From Luteolibacter rhizosphaerae (GTDB lineage: Bacteria; Verrucomicrobiota; Verrucomicrobiia; Verrucomicrobiales; Akkermansiaceae), in contig NZ_JAPDDR010000004.1 of assembly GCF_025950095.1 (NCBI RefSeq), forward strand, positions 372,001 to 436,000: a DNA stretch of 64,000 bases, in the 5' to 3' direction. Made by a program: the position numbers and the translations under genes. Positions 8,442 through 16,554 of this stretch are shown piece after piece; position 1 is the first letter of the stretch, and each line of letters starts with the position of its first letter. The notes under the pieces are model-generated. The model searched no databases and was not told the DNA's origin. It saw nothing but the letters and a program-made list of their open reading frames with translations.

Positions 8442-9077
8442 TCAGGGCGACAAGCGCTCCACGGCCCAGCCTTTGTCCGATTTCTCGTAGAGGAAGCGGT
8501 CATGAAGGCGGGCGGGGCCGCCCTGCCAGAACTCGATGGTCTCCGGCACTACCCGGAAGCCGCCCCAGAAGGAGGGCAGGGGGATCTCGCCGTCGCGGAA
8601 CTTCTCCGTCACCTCGTGCAGCTTCTGCATCAGCAGCTTGCGGGAGGAAACCACGGAGCTCTGCTGGGAGACCCAAGCCCCGAGTTGGGAATCGCGCGGG
8701 CGGGAGATGAAGTATTTCAGGGACTCCGCCGCGGAGATCTTCTCGGCCCGGCCCTGCACGATGACCTGCCGCTCCAGCGTGATCCACGGGAAGAGCAGCG
8801 AGACATTCGGGTTTTCCGCGATGTGCTGCGCCTTTCGGCTCTCGTAGTTGGTGAAGAAGACGAAACCCGCGGTATCGAAGTATTTCAGCAGCACGGTGCG
8901 GAGTAGGGGCCGGCCCTTCGGATCGACCGTGGCCAGGCTCATCGCGTTCGGCTCATGGAACTCCAGCTCGGTGGCTTGGCGGAACCATGTCTCGAACTGC
9001 CGGATGGGGTCCTCGTTCAGATCCTCGCGGTGCAAGCCGCGGCCGGTGTATTCCCTGCGGAAATCGGACAAGTCCAT
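8442..9077 (-). CDS. pdxH: Pyridoxamine 5'-phosphate oxidase
   Basis: A protein of 211 residues, the usual PdxH length. It oxidises pyridoxamine or pyridoxine 5'-phosphate to pyridoxal 5'-phosphate using FMN and oxygen in vitamin B6 synthesis and salvage. Visible signatures are the N-terminal DPIRQFETWF, the FMN-binding stretch RTVLLKYFDTAGFVFFTNY, SRKAQHIAENP with LERQVIVQGRAEK, the substrate-proximal SRPRDSQLGAWVSQQS, and the C-terminal PSFWGGFRVVPETIEFWQGG with HDR following. The assignment is secure. It sits alone, with about 165 bases separating it from the ABC permease gene downstream. Confidence 0.97.
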   Translation of the reverse strand: MDLSDFRREYTGRGLHREDLNEDPIRQFETWFRQATELEFHEPNAMSLATVDPKGRPLLRTVLLKYFDTAGFVFFTNYESRKAQHIAENPNVSLLFPWITLERQVIVQGRAEKISAAESLKYFISRPRDSQLGAWVSQQSSVVSSRKLLMQKLHEVTEKFRDGEIPLPSFWGGFRVVPETIEFWQGGPARLHDRFLYEKSDKGWAVERLSP

Positions 9078-9119
9078 GCCCGGGAATAGGGCGGGGAAGG
9101 CTGCGTGGCAAGGGTGGGG

Positions 9120-9551
9120 CTAGGCCCCCGCTTGCAAACCGGAGGAGGGGTCCAAGGTCTTGACGCCGGTCCGCGAAAAGTCGGTGGTATTGCGCGTGAC
9201 AATCGTCAGCCCGTGCCGGATGGCGGTAGCGGCAATCTGACTATCGAGAGAGGGGACGACGATTCCCGCGCGGTCCCAGCGTGCCTTGTGCTGCCCCCAT
9301 ACATGGGCGACGCTTGTATTGAATGAGAGGACTCGGCCTTGGAGGGACTCGCACACCGTCTGAAGCCATCGATCGAGGCGGGTTTTCCGGTCGCCGTCGT
9401 CGAGTAACTCGATTCCACGCCGCATCTCCGCGATGGTAATCGCGCTTACATATAGCTCGCTCTCGTGCCCGCGGAGCCAAGCGATCACGTGAGGATCGGG
9501 TTTCGGCTTTGCGGTTTCGCTAAAGACGTTGGTGTCGACCAGATAGCTCAC
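9120..9551 (-). CDS. vapC: PIN-domain ribonuclease toxin (VapC)
   Basis: A protein of 143 residues with the PIN-domain acidic triad: D6 in YLVDTNVFSE, E43 in TIAEMRRGI, and aspartates in PSLDSQIAATA and NTTDF. VapC toxins are Mg2+-dependent RNases that often cut tRNA or rRNA loops. The start is GTG at 9551, overlapping the stop of the antitoxin gene by four bases (GTGA), which fixes the start. It forms a complete VapBC module with the gene immediately upstream. Confidence 0.92.
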   Translation of the reverse strand: MSYLVDTNVFSETAKPKPDPHVIAWLRGHESELYVSAITIAEMRRGIELLDDGDRKTRLDRWLQTVCESLQGRVLSFNTSVAHVWGQHKARWDRAGIVVPSLDSQIAATAIRHGLTIVTRNTTDFSRTGVKTLDPSSGLQAGA

Positions 9552-9784
9552 AGGGAGAGCGGCTGAGAGCTATCGCCATCCCGCGGAGGAACCTCGAAAG
9601 AAGACGGGCAAAGGGTCAAAAGATCGACGAGCCCGCGGTTCGGAGGATTGGCCACCTTTCGCAGGGTGATCGTGTCCTCGTCCTCGACCGAGATCTCCAG
9701 ATCGTCGCCAGCATGGAGATGCAGTTGCCGGATCAAGGCGCCCGGCAACTCGATGTGACCTTTCTGGGAAAGGACGGTAGTCAT
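9548..9784 (-). CDS. vapB: AbrB/MazE-type antitoxin (VapB)
   Basis: A protein of 78 residues when started at the ATG at 9784 (TTVLSQKGHIELPGALIRQL). The first 45 residues form the swapped-hairpin AbrB DNA-binding fold: strand, Q-K-G-h-I-x-L-P, then helix, then DDLEISVEDEDTITLRK. The C-terminal tail should bind and inhibit the PIN toxin. The frame extends upstream to another ATG at 9826, but the extra 14 residues do not fit the family. Antitoxin-first order and overlap with vapC support an autoregulated module. Confidence 0.88.
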   Translation of the reverse strand: MTTVLSQKGHIELPGALIRQLHLHAGDDLEISVEDEDTITLRKVANPPNRGLVDLLTLCPSSFEVPPRDGDSSQPLSL

Positions 9785-9835
9785 GCGGCTACTATGGTCT
9801 GAAAGCCCGGGCCCGGCAAGGCACAAGCCTCCTCC

Positions 9836-10582
9836 TCACTTCCCCTCATAGATCACCTGAACGATCCACGGCGGACCGCTGACTCCGTGGACGTGCACGC
9901 GCAGCACGCGACCGCCGCCGCTGTAGCGCCTTTCCTTCGAAATCCGGCTCCCCATTTCGCTGGAACCGCTGTAGTTCCCGCTGAATCCGATCGGAATGGC
10001 GGCCTTCTCGTACGAATCCACCACGGCTTGAGCCGCATCGTTCGTGGTGAAGACAAGCACGCCGCTGGTCTGGCTGGCGTCGTCGCGCTGCACGACCATC
10101 TTCTCGTCGATCGCTCCGGGGTAGCGGGGCACCCACGCGGGGATCTTGCTCAGGTCACCTTTCGCGATCGGGGTGGCGGCTCCGGTGGCGTCCTTCACCT
10201 CGGTCTTGCCGAGCACGAGCGAATCGTAGTCGGTGGCGATGTTCTCGCCGCTGGCCTTCGCGCGGATGGTGATGCTGCCTTTCTCGACGTCCTCGGAGAC
10301 CTTCTCATAATCCGGCAGCTTCTCCATCAGTGCGGTCACGGCATCCTGGCCGGGGTGCGCCTTGAAGGCCTCCATCACCTTCTTGCCGACCGTCATCGCG
10401 GTGATCCCCGCGATGACGGCGATGAGAATGATCAGGCCCCCGCAGCCGATGCCCACCCACGCGACCGGCGGCAGGCCTTTCTTCGGCGCGTGCCCGTGAC
10501 CGGGGGGCGGTCCCATGTAGGCCGGGGGAGCCGGGGCCGGAGGTGGTGGAGGGGGCGGCGGCGGGCCTTGGGTGTAATCCAT
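9836..10582 (-). CDS. Proline-rich single-pass membrane protein of unknown function
   Basis: A protein of 248 residues. The N-terminus is a proline-rich low-complexity segment with nine consecutive prolines, followed by one transmembrane helix (about 41-66, VAWVGIGCGGLIILIAVIAG) and an extracytoplasmic domain of about 180 residues. That domain has a pattern reminiscent of small alpha/beta lipid- or peptide-binding folds (IPAWVPRYPGAI, VLVFTTNDAAQAVVDSYEKA), and similar PxYPG segments occur in other hypothetical membrane proteins with glycine- or proline-rich cytoplasmic tails. It sits just downstream of two RDD proteins on the same strand. I cannot name a function. Confidence 0.75.
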   Translation of the reverse strand: MDYTQGPPPPPPPPPAPAPPAYMGPPPGHGHAPKKGLPPVAWVGIGCGGLIILIAVIAGITAMTVGKKVMEAFKAHPGQDAVTALMEKLPDYEKVSEDVEKGSITIRAKASGENIATDYDSLVLGKTEVKDATGAATPIAKGDLSKIPAWVPRYPGAIDEKMVVQRDDASQTSGVLVFTTNDAAQAVVDSYEKAAIPIGFSGNYSGSSEMGSRISKERRYSGGGRVLRVHVHGVSGPPWIVQVIYEGK

Positions 10583-10640
10583 GGCTTATCTTCTATCAAC
10601 TCGGCCGCGGCGATCAAGCACGCGGATGGGGCACCGCCCC

Positions 10641-11108
10641 TCAGCGGGACTTCACCACCCAGGTCTTGGTGATCGTGTCGTGCCAGCCGCGGGCATCGGA
10701 GCCCAGATAGGAGAGCGGCTCGAAGGGGATGATGCGGCAGAGGCTGCGCTGGAGCATCTTGCTGAAAGGCGGGCGCTGGCCGTCCTCGCCGATGATCTTG
10801 GTGCCGGTCACCAGCTTGCCCAGCGTGGTGCCCAGCACGCCTTCCATGAAGATGTAGTAGACGAGAGTCAGCGCGTAGCCGAGCAGCACATCGTTGATGC
10901 CGGAGAAGGTCTCCTCCGTGGCCCCGAAGAACATCGCTCCGACCAAGCCAACGACGAAGGCCATGGCGAAGACCACCACCCGGTCGATCAGGAAGTTCAG
11001 GAAGCGCGGCCCGCGGCCTACCTGCACCGGACGCTCCAGCGGCAGCGGCGGAGCCTCGGGAGTAGCGGCAATGGCAGGTGCGGCGTAGGGATTGTTTTCT
11101 GGCTCCAT
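10641..11108 (-). CDS. RDD family membrane protein (paralogue 1)
   Basis: A protein of 155 residues. It begins EPENNPYAAPA, an Asn-Pro-Tyr motif common at the cytoplasmic N-terminus of such proteins, and then carries the RDD signature: R-FLNFLID-R with Arg and Asp residues in the first helix, a second helix (about 90-107), and GTTLGKLVTGTKIIGEDG. RDD proteins are small membrane proteins, some implicated in Na+/Li+ or other transport; the role here is unknown. It is clearly paralogous to the neighbouring gene at 11167-11643, sharing the ending HDxIxKTWVVxSR. Confidence 0.9.
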   Translation of the reverse strand: MEPENNPYAAPAIAATPEAPPLPLERPVQVGRGPRFLNFLIDRVVVFAMAFVVGLVGAMFFGATEETFSGINDVLLGYALTLVYYIFMEGVLGTTLGKLVTGTKIIGEDGQRPPFSKMLQRSLCRIIPFEPLSYLGSDARGWHDTITKTWVVKSR

Positions 11109-11166
11109 TTCGGGGCCTAGTTATGCCGATAGCAGCGGGCCCTGCCAATCCAAAAGCAGTAGCCGG

Positions 11167-11643
11167 TTAGCGGCTCCTTACCACCCAAGTCTTGGGGATC
11201 GAGTCGTGCCAGCCGCGGGATTCCGAGTTGAAGAGGGAGAAGGGCTCGAAGGGAATGAAGCGGCAGAGGCTGCGCCCCAGCGCCTTGCCGAAGCTCGGCT
11301 TGTTGCCGTTGGCATCCACCACCTTGGTGCCGGTCACCAGCTTGCCGAGCGTGACCCCCGTGGTGGATTCGAAGATCGCGTAGTAGATGGCGAAGAGGCC
11401 GTAGATCATCAGGTTGAACGCGACTCCTTCTCCCGCGTTTTCATCATCCAGGGTCCCGCCCGCGACCACGCCATAGATGAAGGCCAGCACCCCGACGCCC
11501 ACAACGAGGACGGTCGTATCGATCAGGTAGTTCAGGAAGCGCTGCCCGCGCGAGGCCGGGATGAAATTCTGCGGGGAGGTAGGAAAGACCGGCGGTGCGG
11601 TAGTGACACTAGGCGCGGAGTAGGGGTTGTTCTCAGGCTCCAT
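11167..11643 (-). CDS. RDD family membrane protein (paralogue 2)
   Basis: A protein of 158 residues with the same layout as the next gene downstream: NPYSAPS start, the RFLNYLID-T first helix of the RDD domain, a loop, a second helix pair, GVTLGKLVTGTKVVDANG, and the conserved tail FIPFEPFSLFNSESRGWHD. In this copy the second acidic/basic position of the first helix reads LIDTTV instead of LIDRVV, so the arginine after the aspartate is lost. The two genes look like a local tandem duplication separated by 58 bases. Confidence 0.9.
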   Translation of the reverse strand: MEPENNPYSAPSVTTAPPVFPTSPQNFIPASRGQRFLNYLIDTTVLVVGVGVLAFIYGVVAGGTLDDENAGEGVAFNLMIYGLFAIYYAIFESTTGVTLGKLVTGTKVVDANGNKPSFGKALGRSLCRFIPFEPFSLFNSESRGWHDSIPKTWVVRSR

Positions 11644-11695
11644 ATCGGGGTCTGTTAGCAGGATGACGTATCTCTGCCAACTTCAAAACCCATGA

Positions 11696-13123
11696 TCAAA
11701 GCCCCGGGAACTTGCCCTTCATGTTCTTCATCATCTCCTCGATGTTCATGCCTCCGAGGCCACCCTTGCCGAAGCCGGGGAGGTTCGGTATGTCCCGCAT
11801 GCCGCCGCCCATCTGCTTCATCATCTTGTTCATCTTGTTGGGCGAGCGCATCATCTTCCGCATCTCGCCGAATTGCTTCAGCAGCTGGTTCACCTCCACC
11901 AGCTTGGTGCCGGAGCCCTTCGCGATCCGGTCGCGGCGGGATTGCTTGATGATCTCGGGGCGGCGCCGCTCGTCCGGCGTCATCGAAAGTACGATGGCTT
12001 CCGTACGTTTCATCCGCTTCGGGTCGAAGGCGGCGTCCGGGATCTGCTTCTTGATCTTGTTGAAGCCGGGCAGCAGGCCCAGCAGGCCCTTCATGTCGCC
12101 CAGCTTCTGGAGCATCTTCATCTGGTCCAAGAAGTCATAGAAGTCGAACTTGCCCTCCGCGAGGCGCTGCATCGACTTCATCGCGTCCTTCTCGTCGATC
12201 TTGGAGGCGACCTGCTCCACCATGCCGACGATATCGCCCATGCCGAGGATGCGGTCGGCCATGCGGTTCGGGTGGAATTCAAAGAGCTGGTCCAGCTTCT
12301 CGCCCTCGCCCGCGAACTTGATCGGCTTGCCCGTCACCGCGCGCATGGAGAGCGCCGCACCGCCGCGCGCATCGCCATCCAGCTTGGTCAGGATGATGCC
12401 GGAGATGCCCACCGCTTCATCGAAATGCTTGGCCACGGAAACGGCTTGCTGGCCGGTCGCGGAGTCCGCCACGAGCAGGGTCTCCTGCGGCTGCACGAAT
12501 TGGTGCAGGCGCTTGAGCTCCTCCACCAGACGCTCGTCGACCTCCTGGCGACCGGCGGTGTCGAAGATGATCACGTTGTGAGGCTGCGTCTCGGCCCATG
12601 CGAGGGCCTCCCGCGCCACCTTCACCACGTCCGTCTCGCTGGCTTCCGGGGTGTAGACCGGCACGCCGATCTGCTTGCCCAGCACCGCGAGCTGGTCGAT
12701 CGCGGCGGGGCGGTAAAGGTCGATTGCCACCAGGAGCGGCTTGCGACCTTCCTTCTTCAGGCGGTTCGCCAGCTTGCCAGCGGTGGTCGTCTTGCCGGCA
12801 CCGTTCAGGCCGCAGAGCAGGATCCGGGCGGGCGGTGTGAGATCGAGCGGCACCTGGTCGCCGCCGAGCAGTTCGGCCAGCTCGTCGTGGAAGATTTTGA
12901 CGATCTGCTCGCCCGGCTTGATCGACTTGAGCACGTCCGCGCCAACCGCCTTCTCCTTCACGTGGGCCACGAATTCCTTCGCCACGCCGAATTCCACGTC
13001 CGCTTCCAGCAGGGCCAGACGGATGTCGCGCAGGGCATCGGTGATGTTGGACTCGGAGATTTTACCGACGCCGCGGAGGTTGCGGAAGGTCTTGTCGAGC
13101 GAGTCGGCGAGATTGCTGAACAT
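11696..13123 (-). CDS. ffh: Signal recognition particle GTPase Ffh
   Basis: A protein of 475 residues. The order is the N domain (1-95, helical), the G domain with the P-loop GLNGAGKTTTAGKLA at about 105-119, DTAGRQEVDE (G3), TKLDGDARGG (G4 and the following motif), and GEGEKLDQL (G5), and then the methionine-rich M domain (about 300-475). The M domain contains the RNA-binding SRRDRIAKGSGT and ends in a Gly/Met-rich tail. Ffh binds signal sequences on ribosomes and the SRP RNA and delivers nascent membrane proteins to FtsY. No SRP RNA gene was recognised nearby. The assignment is secure. Confidence 0.97.
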   Translation of the reverse strand: MFSNLADSLDKTFRNLRGVGKISESNITDALRDIRLALLEADVEFGVAKEFVAHVKEKAVGADVLKSIKPGEQIVKIFHDELAELLGGDQVPLDLTPPARILLCGLNGAGKTTTAGKLANRLKKEGRKPLLVAIDLYRPAAIDQLAVLGKQIGVPVYTPEASETDVVKVAREALAWAETQPHNVIIFDTAGRQEVDERLVEELKRLHQFVQPQETLLVADSATGQQAVSVAKHFDEAVGISGIILTKLDGDARGGAALSMRAVTGKPIKFAGEGEKLDQLFEFHPNRMADRILGMGDIVGMVEQVASKIDEKDAMKSMQRLAEGKFDFYDFLDQMKMLQKLGDMKGLLGLLPGFNKIKKQIPDAAFDPKRMKRTEAIVLSMTPDERRRPEIIKQSRRDRIAKGSGTKLVEVNQLLKQFGEMRKMMRSPNKMNKMMKQMGGGMRDIPNLPGFGKGGLGGMNIEEMMKNMKGKFPGL

Positions 13124-13169
13124 GGTCTTGGGAAAGCGGAGAGCTTGGAGCGGGGAGCTCGGAGTCTGA

Positions 13170-13205
13170 AATTGAAACTTGGAACTTGTTACTTGGAACT
13201 TCTCT
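13170..13205. repeat. Short AACTTGGAACTT-type spacer repeat overlapping a gene end
   Basis: The motif ACTTGGAACTT occurs twice here (13177-13187 and 13191-13201), forming AAGTTCCAAGTAACAAGTTCC when read on the minus strand. The stop codon TAA of the deacetylase gene lies inside this motif. Low-complexity spacers of this kind recur in many verrucomicrobial genomes, as general knowledge. There are no further copies in this window that I could find. Confidence 0.55.
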
Positions 13206-14367
13206 CGGGCGTGCCGTCGTCCAAGGGCACGTAGGAGGCCTCGGGATCGATGCGGAAGGACCAGCGCAGCGGAACTTCGGGCGGCTTGCCCTTGCTGTCC
13301 AGCCAGGACACGGCCACCTGGCAGACCGGGGAGCGCAGGCGGCGGTTCACCTGCCAGCTCAGGACCTTCGTCTCCGCATCCAGCACCGCCGGCACCTCGC
13401 CGAAGCCGCCCACCTTCATGGTCAGCGTCTTGGGGTCCATGTCCTGCACGCCGGAGAGGTCCGCGCTGAGCAGGGGCAGGCGGGAACCCACCGTGGTGCC
13501 CGGCTCCGGCTGCACCGGGTGCGGGGTCGTCTGCGGGGCGATCACGGGATTCGCGCCCGCCGCCACGCCGGAGATCTCGTTGAAACCGGTGGCCAGCTCG
13601 AAGATCCGGTCGTGCGTGCCCAGGATGATGTAGCGCGGGATGATGTGGTCGTCATTCGTGCGCCGCACCTTGCCCGGCAGCACGGTGAAGAGGTGCTCGT
13701 AGCCGAACTCCTTCGAGATCGGGTCCATCTCGGCGGTATGGATGCCGCCCGGGTAGGCGTAGGTCGTCACGCGCCCGCCGAACTTCTGCTCCAGGAACTT
13801 CTTGGACTCGCCGAATTCCAGCTTCAGGAACTTGTCATAGGCCTCCGCGCCCTTCCGGCGGTGGCTCTGCGGGTAGGAGTGGGAGACGGAGTGGCTGCCG
13901 ATGGTGGCCCCGTTCTTCTGCATCTCCTTGATCATCTCGGAGGTCAGGGCCTTGCCGCCTCCATCCACGTAGTTCTTGTAGAGGAAGAGGGTGAAGGGGA
14001 AGCCGAACTCCTTCAGGATCGGGTAGGCATCCGTGTAAACGGCCTTCCAGCCGTCATCGATGGTGATGACGATGCTCTTGTCCGCGATGTCCTTCTCCCC
14101 GCGCTTCCATGCCTGGAAGTCCGCCATGGTGATCACCGGCAGCCCGGCATTGCGGATCGCCTCCATCTGCTTCCGGAACTTGGAGGTCCGGATGATCATC
14201 TCCGACTCCGGCGCGGTCTCCGAGAAATCGTGGTAGCCCAGCACGGAGACGCGCACCCCGTCCTCCTGCTCGGCAGGCGGCGGTTCCGGGGCGGGCGGTG
14301 GCGGCGGCGCGGGTGTCTGCTGCGCGGCAAGCGGCAGGACCAGGGCGAGCAGGAGAGCAAGCTTCAT
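13189..14367 (-). CDS. Exported polysaccharide deacetylase (NodB homology)
   Basis: A protein of 392 residues with a short signal peptide (about 1-15) and a proline-rich linker to residue 34. The NodB domain shows TIDDGW (D104, D105: catalytic base and metal ligand) and GSHSVSH (H159 and H163, metal ligands), followed by YAYPGG. This is the metal-dependent deacetylase fold acting on N-acetylated glycans, probably cell-wall or capsule polymers. Residues from about 260 on form an additional beta-rich domain of unknown role. The last residues and stop codon are encoded within a short dispersed repeat. Confidence 0.92.
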   Translation of the reverse strand: MKLALLLALVLPLAAQQTPAPPPPPAPEPPPAEQEDGVRVSVLGYHDFSETAPESEMIIRTSKFRKQMEAIRNAGLPVITMADFQAWKRGEKDIADKSIVITIDDGWKAVYTDAYPILKEFGFPFTLFLYKNYVDGGGKALTSEMIKEMQKNGATIGSHSVSHSYPQSHRRKGAEAYDKFLKLEFGESKKFLEQKFGGRVTTYAYPGGIHTAEMDPISKEFGYEHLFTVLPGKVRRTNDDHIIPRYIILGTHDRIFELATGFNEISGVAAGANPVIAPQTTPHPVQPEPGTTVGSRLPLLSADLSGVQDMDPKTLTMKVGGFGEVPAVLDAETKVLSWQVNRRLRSPVCQVAVSWLDSKGKPPEVPLRWSFRIDPEASYVPLDDGTPERSSK

Positions 14368-14440
14368 TCGTCTGGCCCCACTGTAACGTCCCCGGCACGC
14401 CTGCGAAGCGCGAATTGCGGCGGTCTACACCGCGGATTTC

Positions 14441-15685
14441 TCACTCCCCGATCTCCTTTTTCAGGGTCTGGGACTTCTCCTTGAAGTTCTCCTTCGCCTG
14501 CTCGTGGAGCCTCGTCTGCGCGGCGGCGGCGGCATCGATGTCCGCCATGATCCCGTTGTAGGTCTCCAGATCCGCGTCGTTCACGAAGGCGAGTGCTCCC
14601 TCTTCCAGCATCCAATCGCTGCGGGTGGCCTCCAGGTGATCGATGGCCCTGTCCATGTGATCCATGATGGAGAGTTCGAGCCGCCAGTTCTCCTCGGCGA
14701 TGTTCGGGCCATCCTTGGTGCGGTTCTCATAGCCTCTCAGGTAGGACTTCTTGTCGGCGGCGCTGAGGTCATACTTCTCCAGGCGTTCCGGGATGCTGTT
14801 CACGATCGCCAGGCTCTTCACCTTGTAGCGCTCCGCGGTTTCGCGCAGCGCGGAGGCGATCTGCCGGCTTTCGCTGAAGTCCTTGTCCGCATCGAGCCGC
14901 TCCGGGACCAAGAGCCGCATCAGCCCTTCCTTCTCCATCGTCGCCACATATTCGTTCTGCATGGCGATCGAGTCGTTCATCACCGACTGCATCAGGTGGC
15001 GGGCCACCTCCATGCTGCTGGCACCTCTCGGCAGGTCGCCCTGCTGGATCCGGAAGTCGGTTTGCTTCGGCGTGCCGTCGGCCTCGCGGCTCTCGGACAG
15101 CGCTTTCTCCATGTCCTCCATCATGCCATCCACCTGCTGGACCTGATGATCCTTCTTCTTCCTAGAGTGCTCCGGTAGCACGCTGACCAAGGTTCCAAGG
15201 AATGCCAGTGCGGCGATGGTGAATACGGAGAAGCTGTAAGTCTTGGCGAGGGAACTCCGGAAGGGGCGCTTGAATGCAAGCAGCAAGGCGGCTGCCAGCG
15301 AGCCCACCAGCAGCGCAATCAATATCTGGACGAGCAACATGCCGACCCCGAGACCCGCCGTGTAGCCGATCTGATCCGGAGTCGTATCGCTGGTATTCCT
15401 GATGAACGAGGCGCTGATCGCGAAGGCTGCCGCCAACAAGGTCGAGACGTAGATCCAGACGCGGGAGCTTTTCTGCGGCGGTGCTGGAGTGGGCGCAGGC
15501 CCGACGAAGAACGGATGAACCGGCGGTGGGGCCGCGGCAGGCGCGGGCTGGACCTCGGAGGGCGGGGACTCCGGCGAAAGCGGGCTCATCTCGATCTCGC
15601 ATGTGGGACAGCGCGTCTCGACCGGGGTGAATCCGCTGCCCGAGTCCGCCGTCCGGCCACACTGCTTGCATTGAAACTTCGGCAT
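14441..15685 (-). CDS. Zinc-ribbon membrane protein with long helical domain, unknown function
   Basis: A protein of 414 residues. It begins with a zinc ribbon (C6, C9, C26, C29: CKQCG and CPTCE), then a Pro/Ala-rich linker (about 32-68), three hydrophobic helices (about 75-93, 107-133 and 149-168), and a C-terminal helical, highly charged domain of about 240 residues rich in Met, Glu and Lys. The layout suggests a cytoplasmic ribbon attached to the inner membrane with an extended coiled-coil-like domain. The gene downstream on the same strand is the deacetylase, after a 73-base gap. I recognise no family for the C-terminal part. Confidence 0.7.
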   Translation of the reverse strand: MPKFQCKQCGRTADSGSGFTPVETRCPTCEIEMSPLSPESPPSEVQPAPAAAPPPVHPFFVGPAPTPAPPQKSSRVWIYVSTLLAAAFAISASFIRNTSDTTPDQIGYTAGLGVGMLLVQILIALLVGSLAAALLLAFKRPFRSSLAKTYSFSVFTIAALAFLGTLVSVLPEHSRKKKDHQVQQVDGMMEDMEKALSESREADGTPKQTDFRIQQGDLPRGASSMEVARHLMQSVMNDSIAMQNEYVATMEKEGLMRLLVPERLDADKDFSESRQIASALRETAERYKVKSLAIVNSIPERLEKYDLSAADKKSYLRGYENRTKDGPNIAEENWRLELSIMDHMDRAIDHLEATRSDWMLEEGALAFVNDADLETYNGIMADIDAAAAAQTRLHEQAKENFKEKSQTLKKEIGE

Positions 15686-15746
15686 AACTTCCTAGACCCA
15701 TCCTGCCCGAGCCGCGTCACCCGGGCAATGAAACATCCGCCGCAGT

Positions 15747-16487
15747 TCAGCGCCCCTCCGCCTTGGCCGCGTCGTCCTCGTTCCACGCCTTGATGATGGC
15801 GGAGAAACGGGTCAGCGGTTGGCCCTGCGAAGGAGAGTAGAAGACGGGGTCTTGGAGCTCCAGACGACCGTCCGGTGGATCCAGCAAGGCGACTTGCGCT
15901 TCGTAGTCCTGGCAAGGAACGACCATGGCATAGGTCCGACCCTCGGGATCGTGGGGCACATTCACAATTGCGGCCCGTTTACCGATCTTACCGAGCAGAT
16001 CGTAAGTATCCACCAGCTCTTCGATCCGCTCGTCCAGTTCCTCCCGGGATGCCGGGTCCACCTCGGCCATGGCTTGGGTGATGAGGGCCCGTGCCTCCGC
16101 GATCTGTTCCGCATCCGGTGGATCGATTCCTAGCAAATAGGCGTCCACCGGTCCCTCGGAGGTTTGCTTGGTGATGCGCTCGATCCGCTTGGTGCGTGTC
16201 GCTTCCATGACTTCGAATGCCTTCATCAAGCGCCCTCCGGCACGCCTCGCCGGCACCGTTGCGAGCGGGGCAGGGGATGCTTCCTCACGGGTGCTGGCGC
16301 TGCGGGCCTTGCTTGGCTCTGCAGCCGCTATCGCAGAGGGCTCAGCCTTCGCGTCCCCGCCTCCCCAAGAAGCGGTCGCTTCGTTCTTGCCAAGACCTTC
16401 TTGCAGTAGCCTCGGCACCAGCAGGCCCAGGCACAGGAGCACCAGGGCCAGCCAGAGAGGCCATCGCGAACGCTTGCTCGGAGTCAT
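15747..16487 (-). CDS. Signal-anchored protein of unknown function
   Basis: A protein of 246 residues. A basic N-terminus (MTPSKRSR) precedes one hydrophobic helix (about 10-28, PLWLALVLLCLGLLVPRL), then an Ala/Ser/Glu-rich linker (about 30-85) and a compact acidic domain (about 86-246) with helices such as IAEARALITQAMAEVD and strands such as GRTYAMVVPCQDY. It looks like a membrane-anchored periplasmic protein. No catalytic motif is seen. It is upstream of the zinc-ribbon protein gene with a 61-base gap, and the two may be co-transcribed. Confidence 0.65.
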   Translation of the reverse strand: MTPSKRSRWPLWLALVLLCLGLLVPRLLQEGLGKNEATASWGGGDAKAEPSAIAAAEPSKARSASTREEASPAPLATVPARRAGGRLMKAFEVMEATRTKRIERITKQTSEGPVDAYLLGIDPPDAEQIAEARALITQAMAEVDPASREELDERIEELVDTYDLLGKIGKRAAIVNVPHDPEGRTYAMVVPCQDYEAQVALLDPPDGRLELQDPVFYSPSQGQPLTRFSAIIKAWNEDDAAKAEGR

Positions 16488-16554
16488 CGACAGTGACGCG
16501 AGGATGAGCCGCCGGTGGAGAGGATGTCCAATTCCTTAACCGGCATCACCGGGC

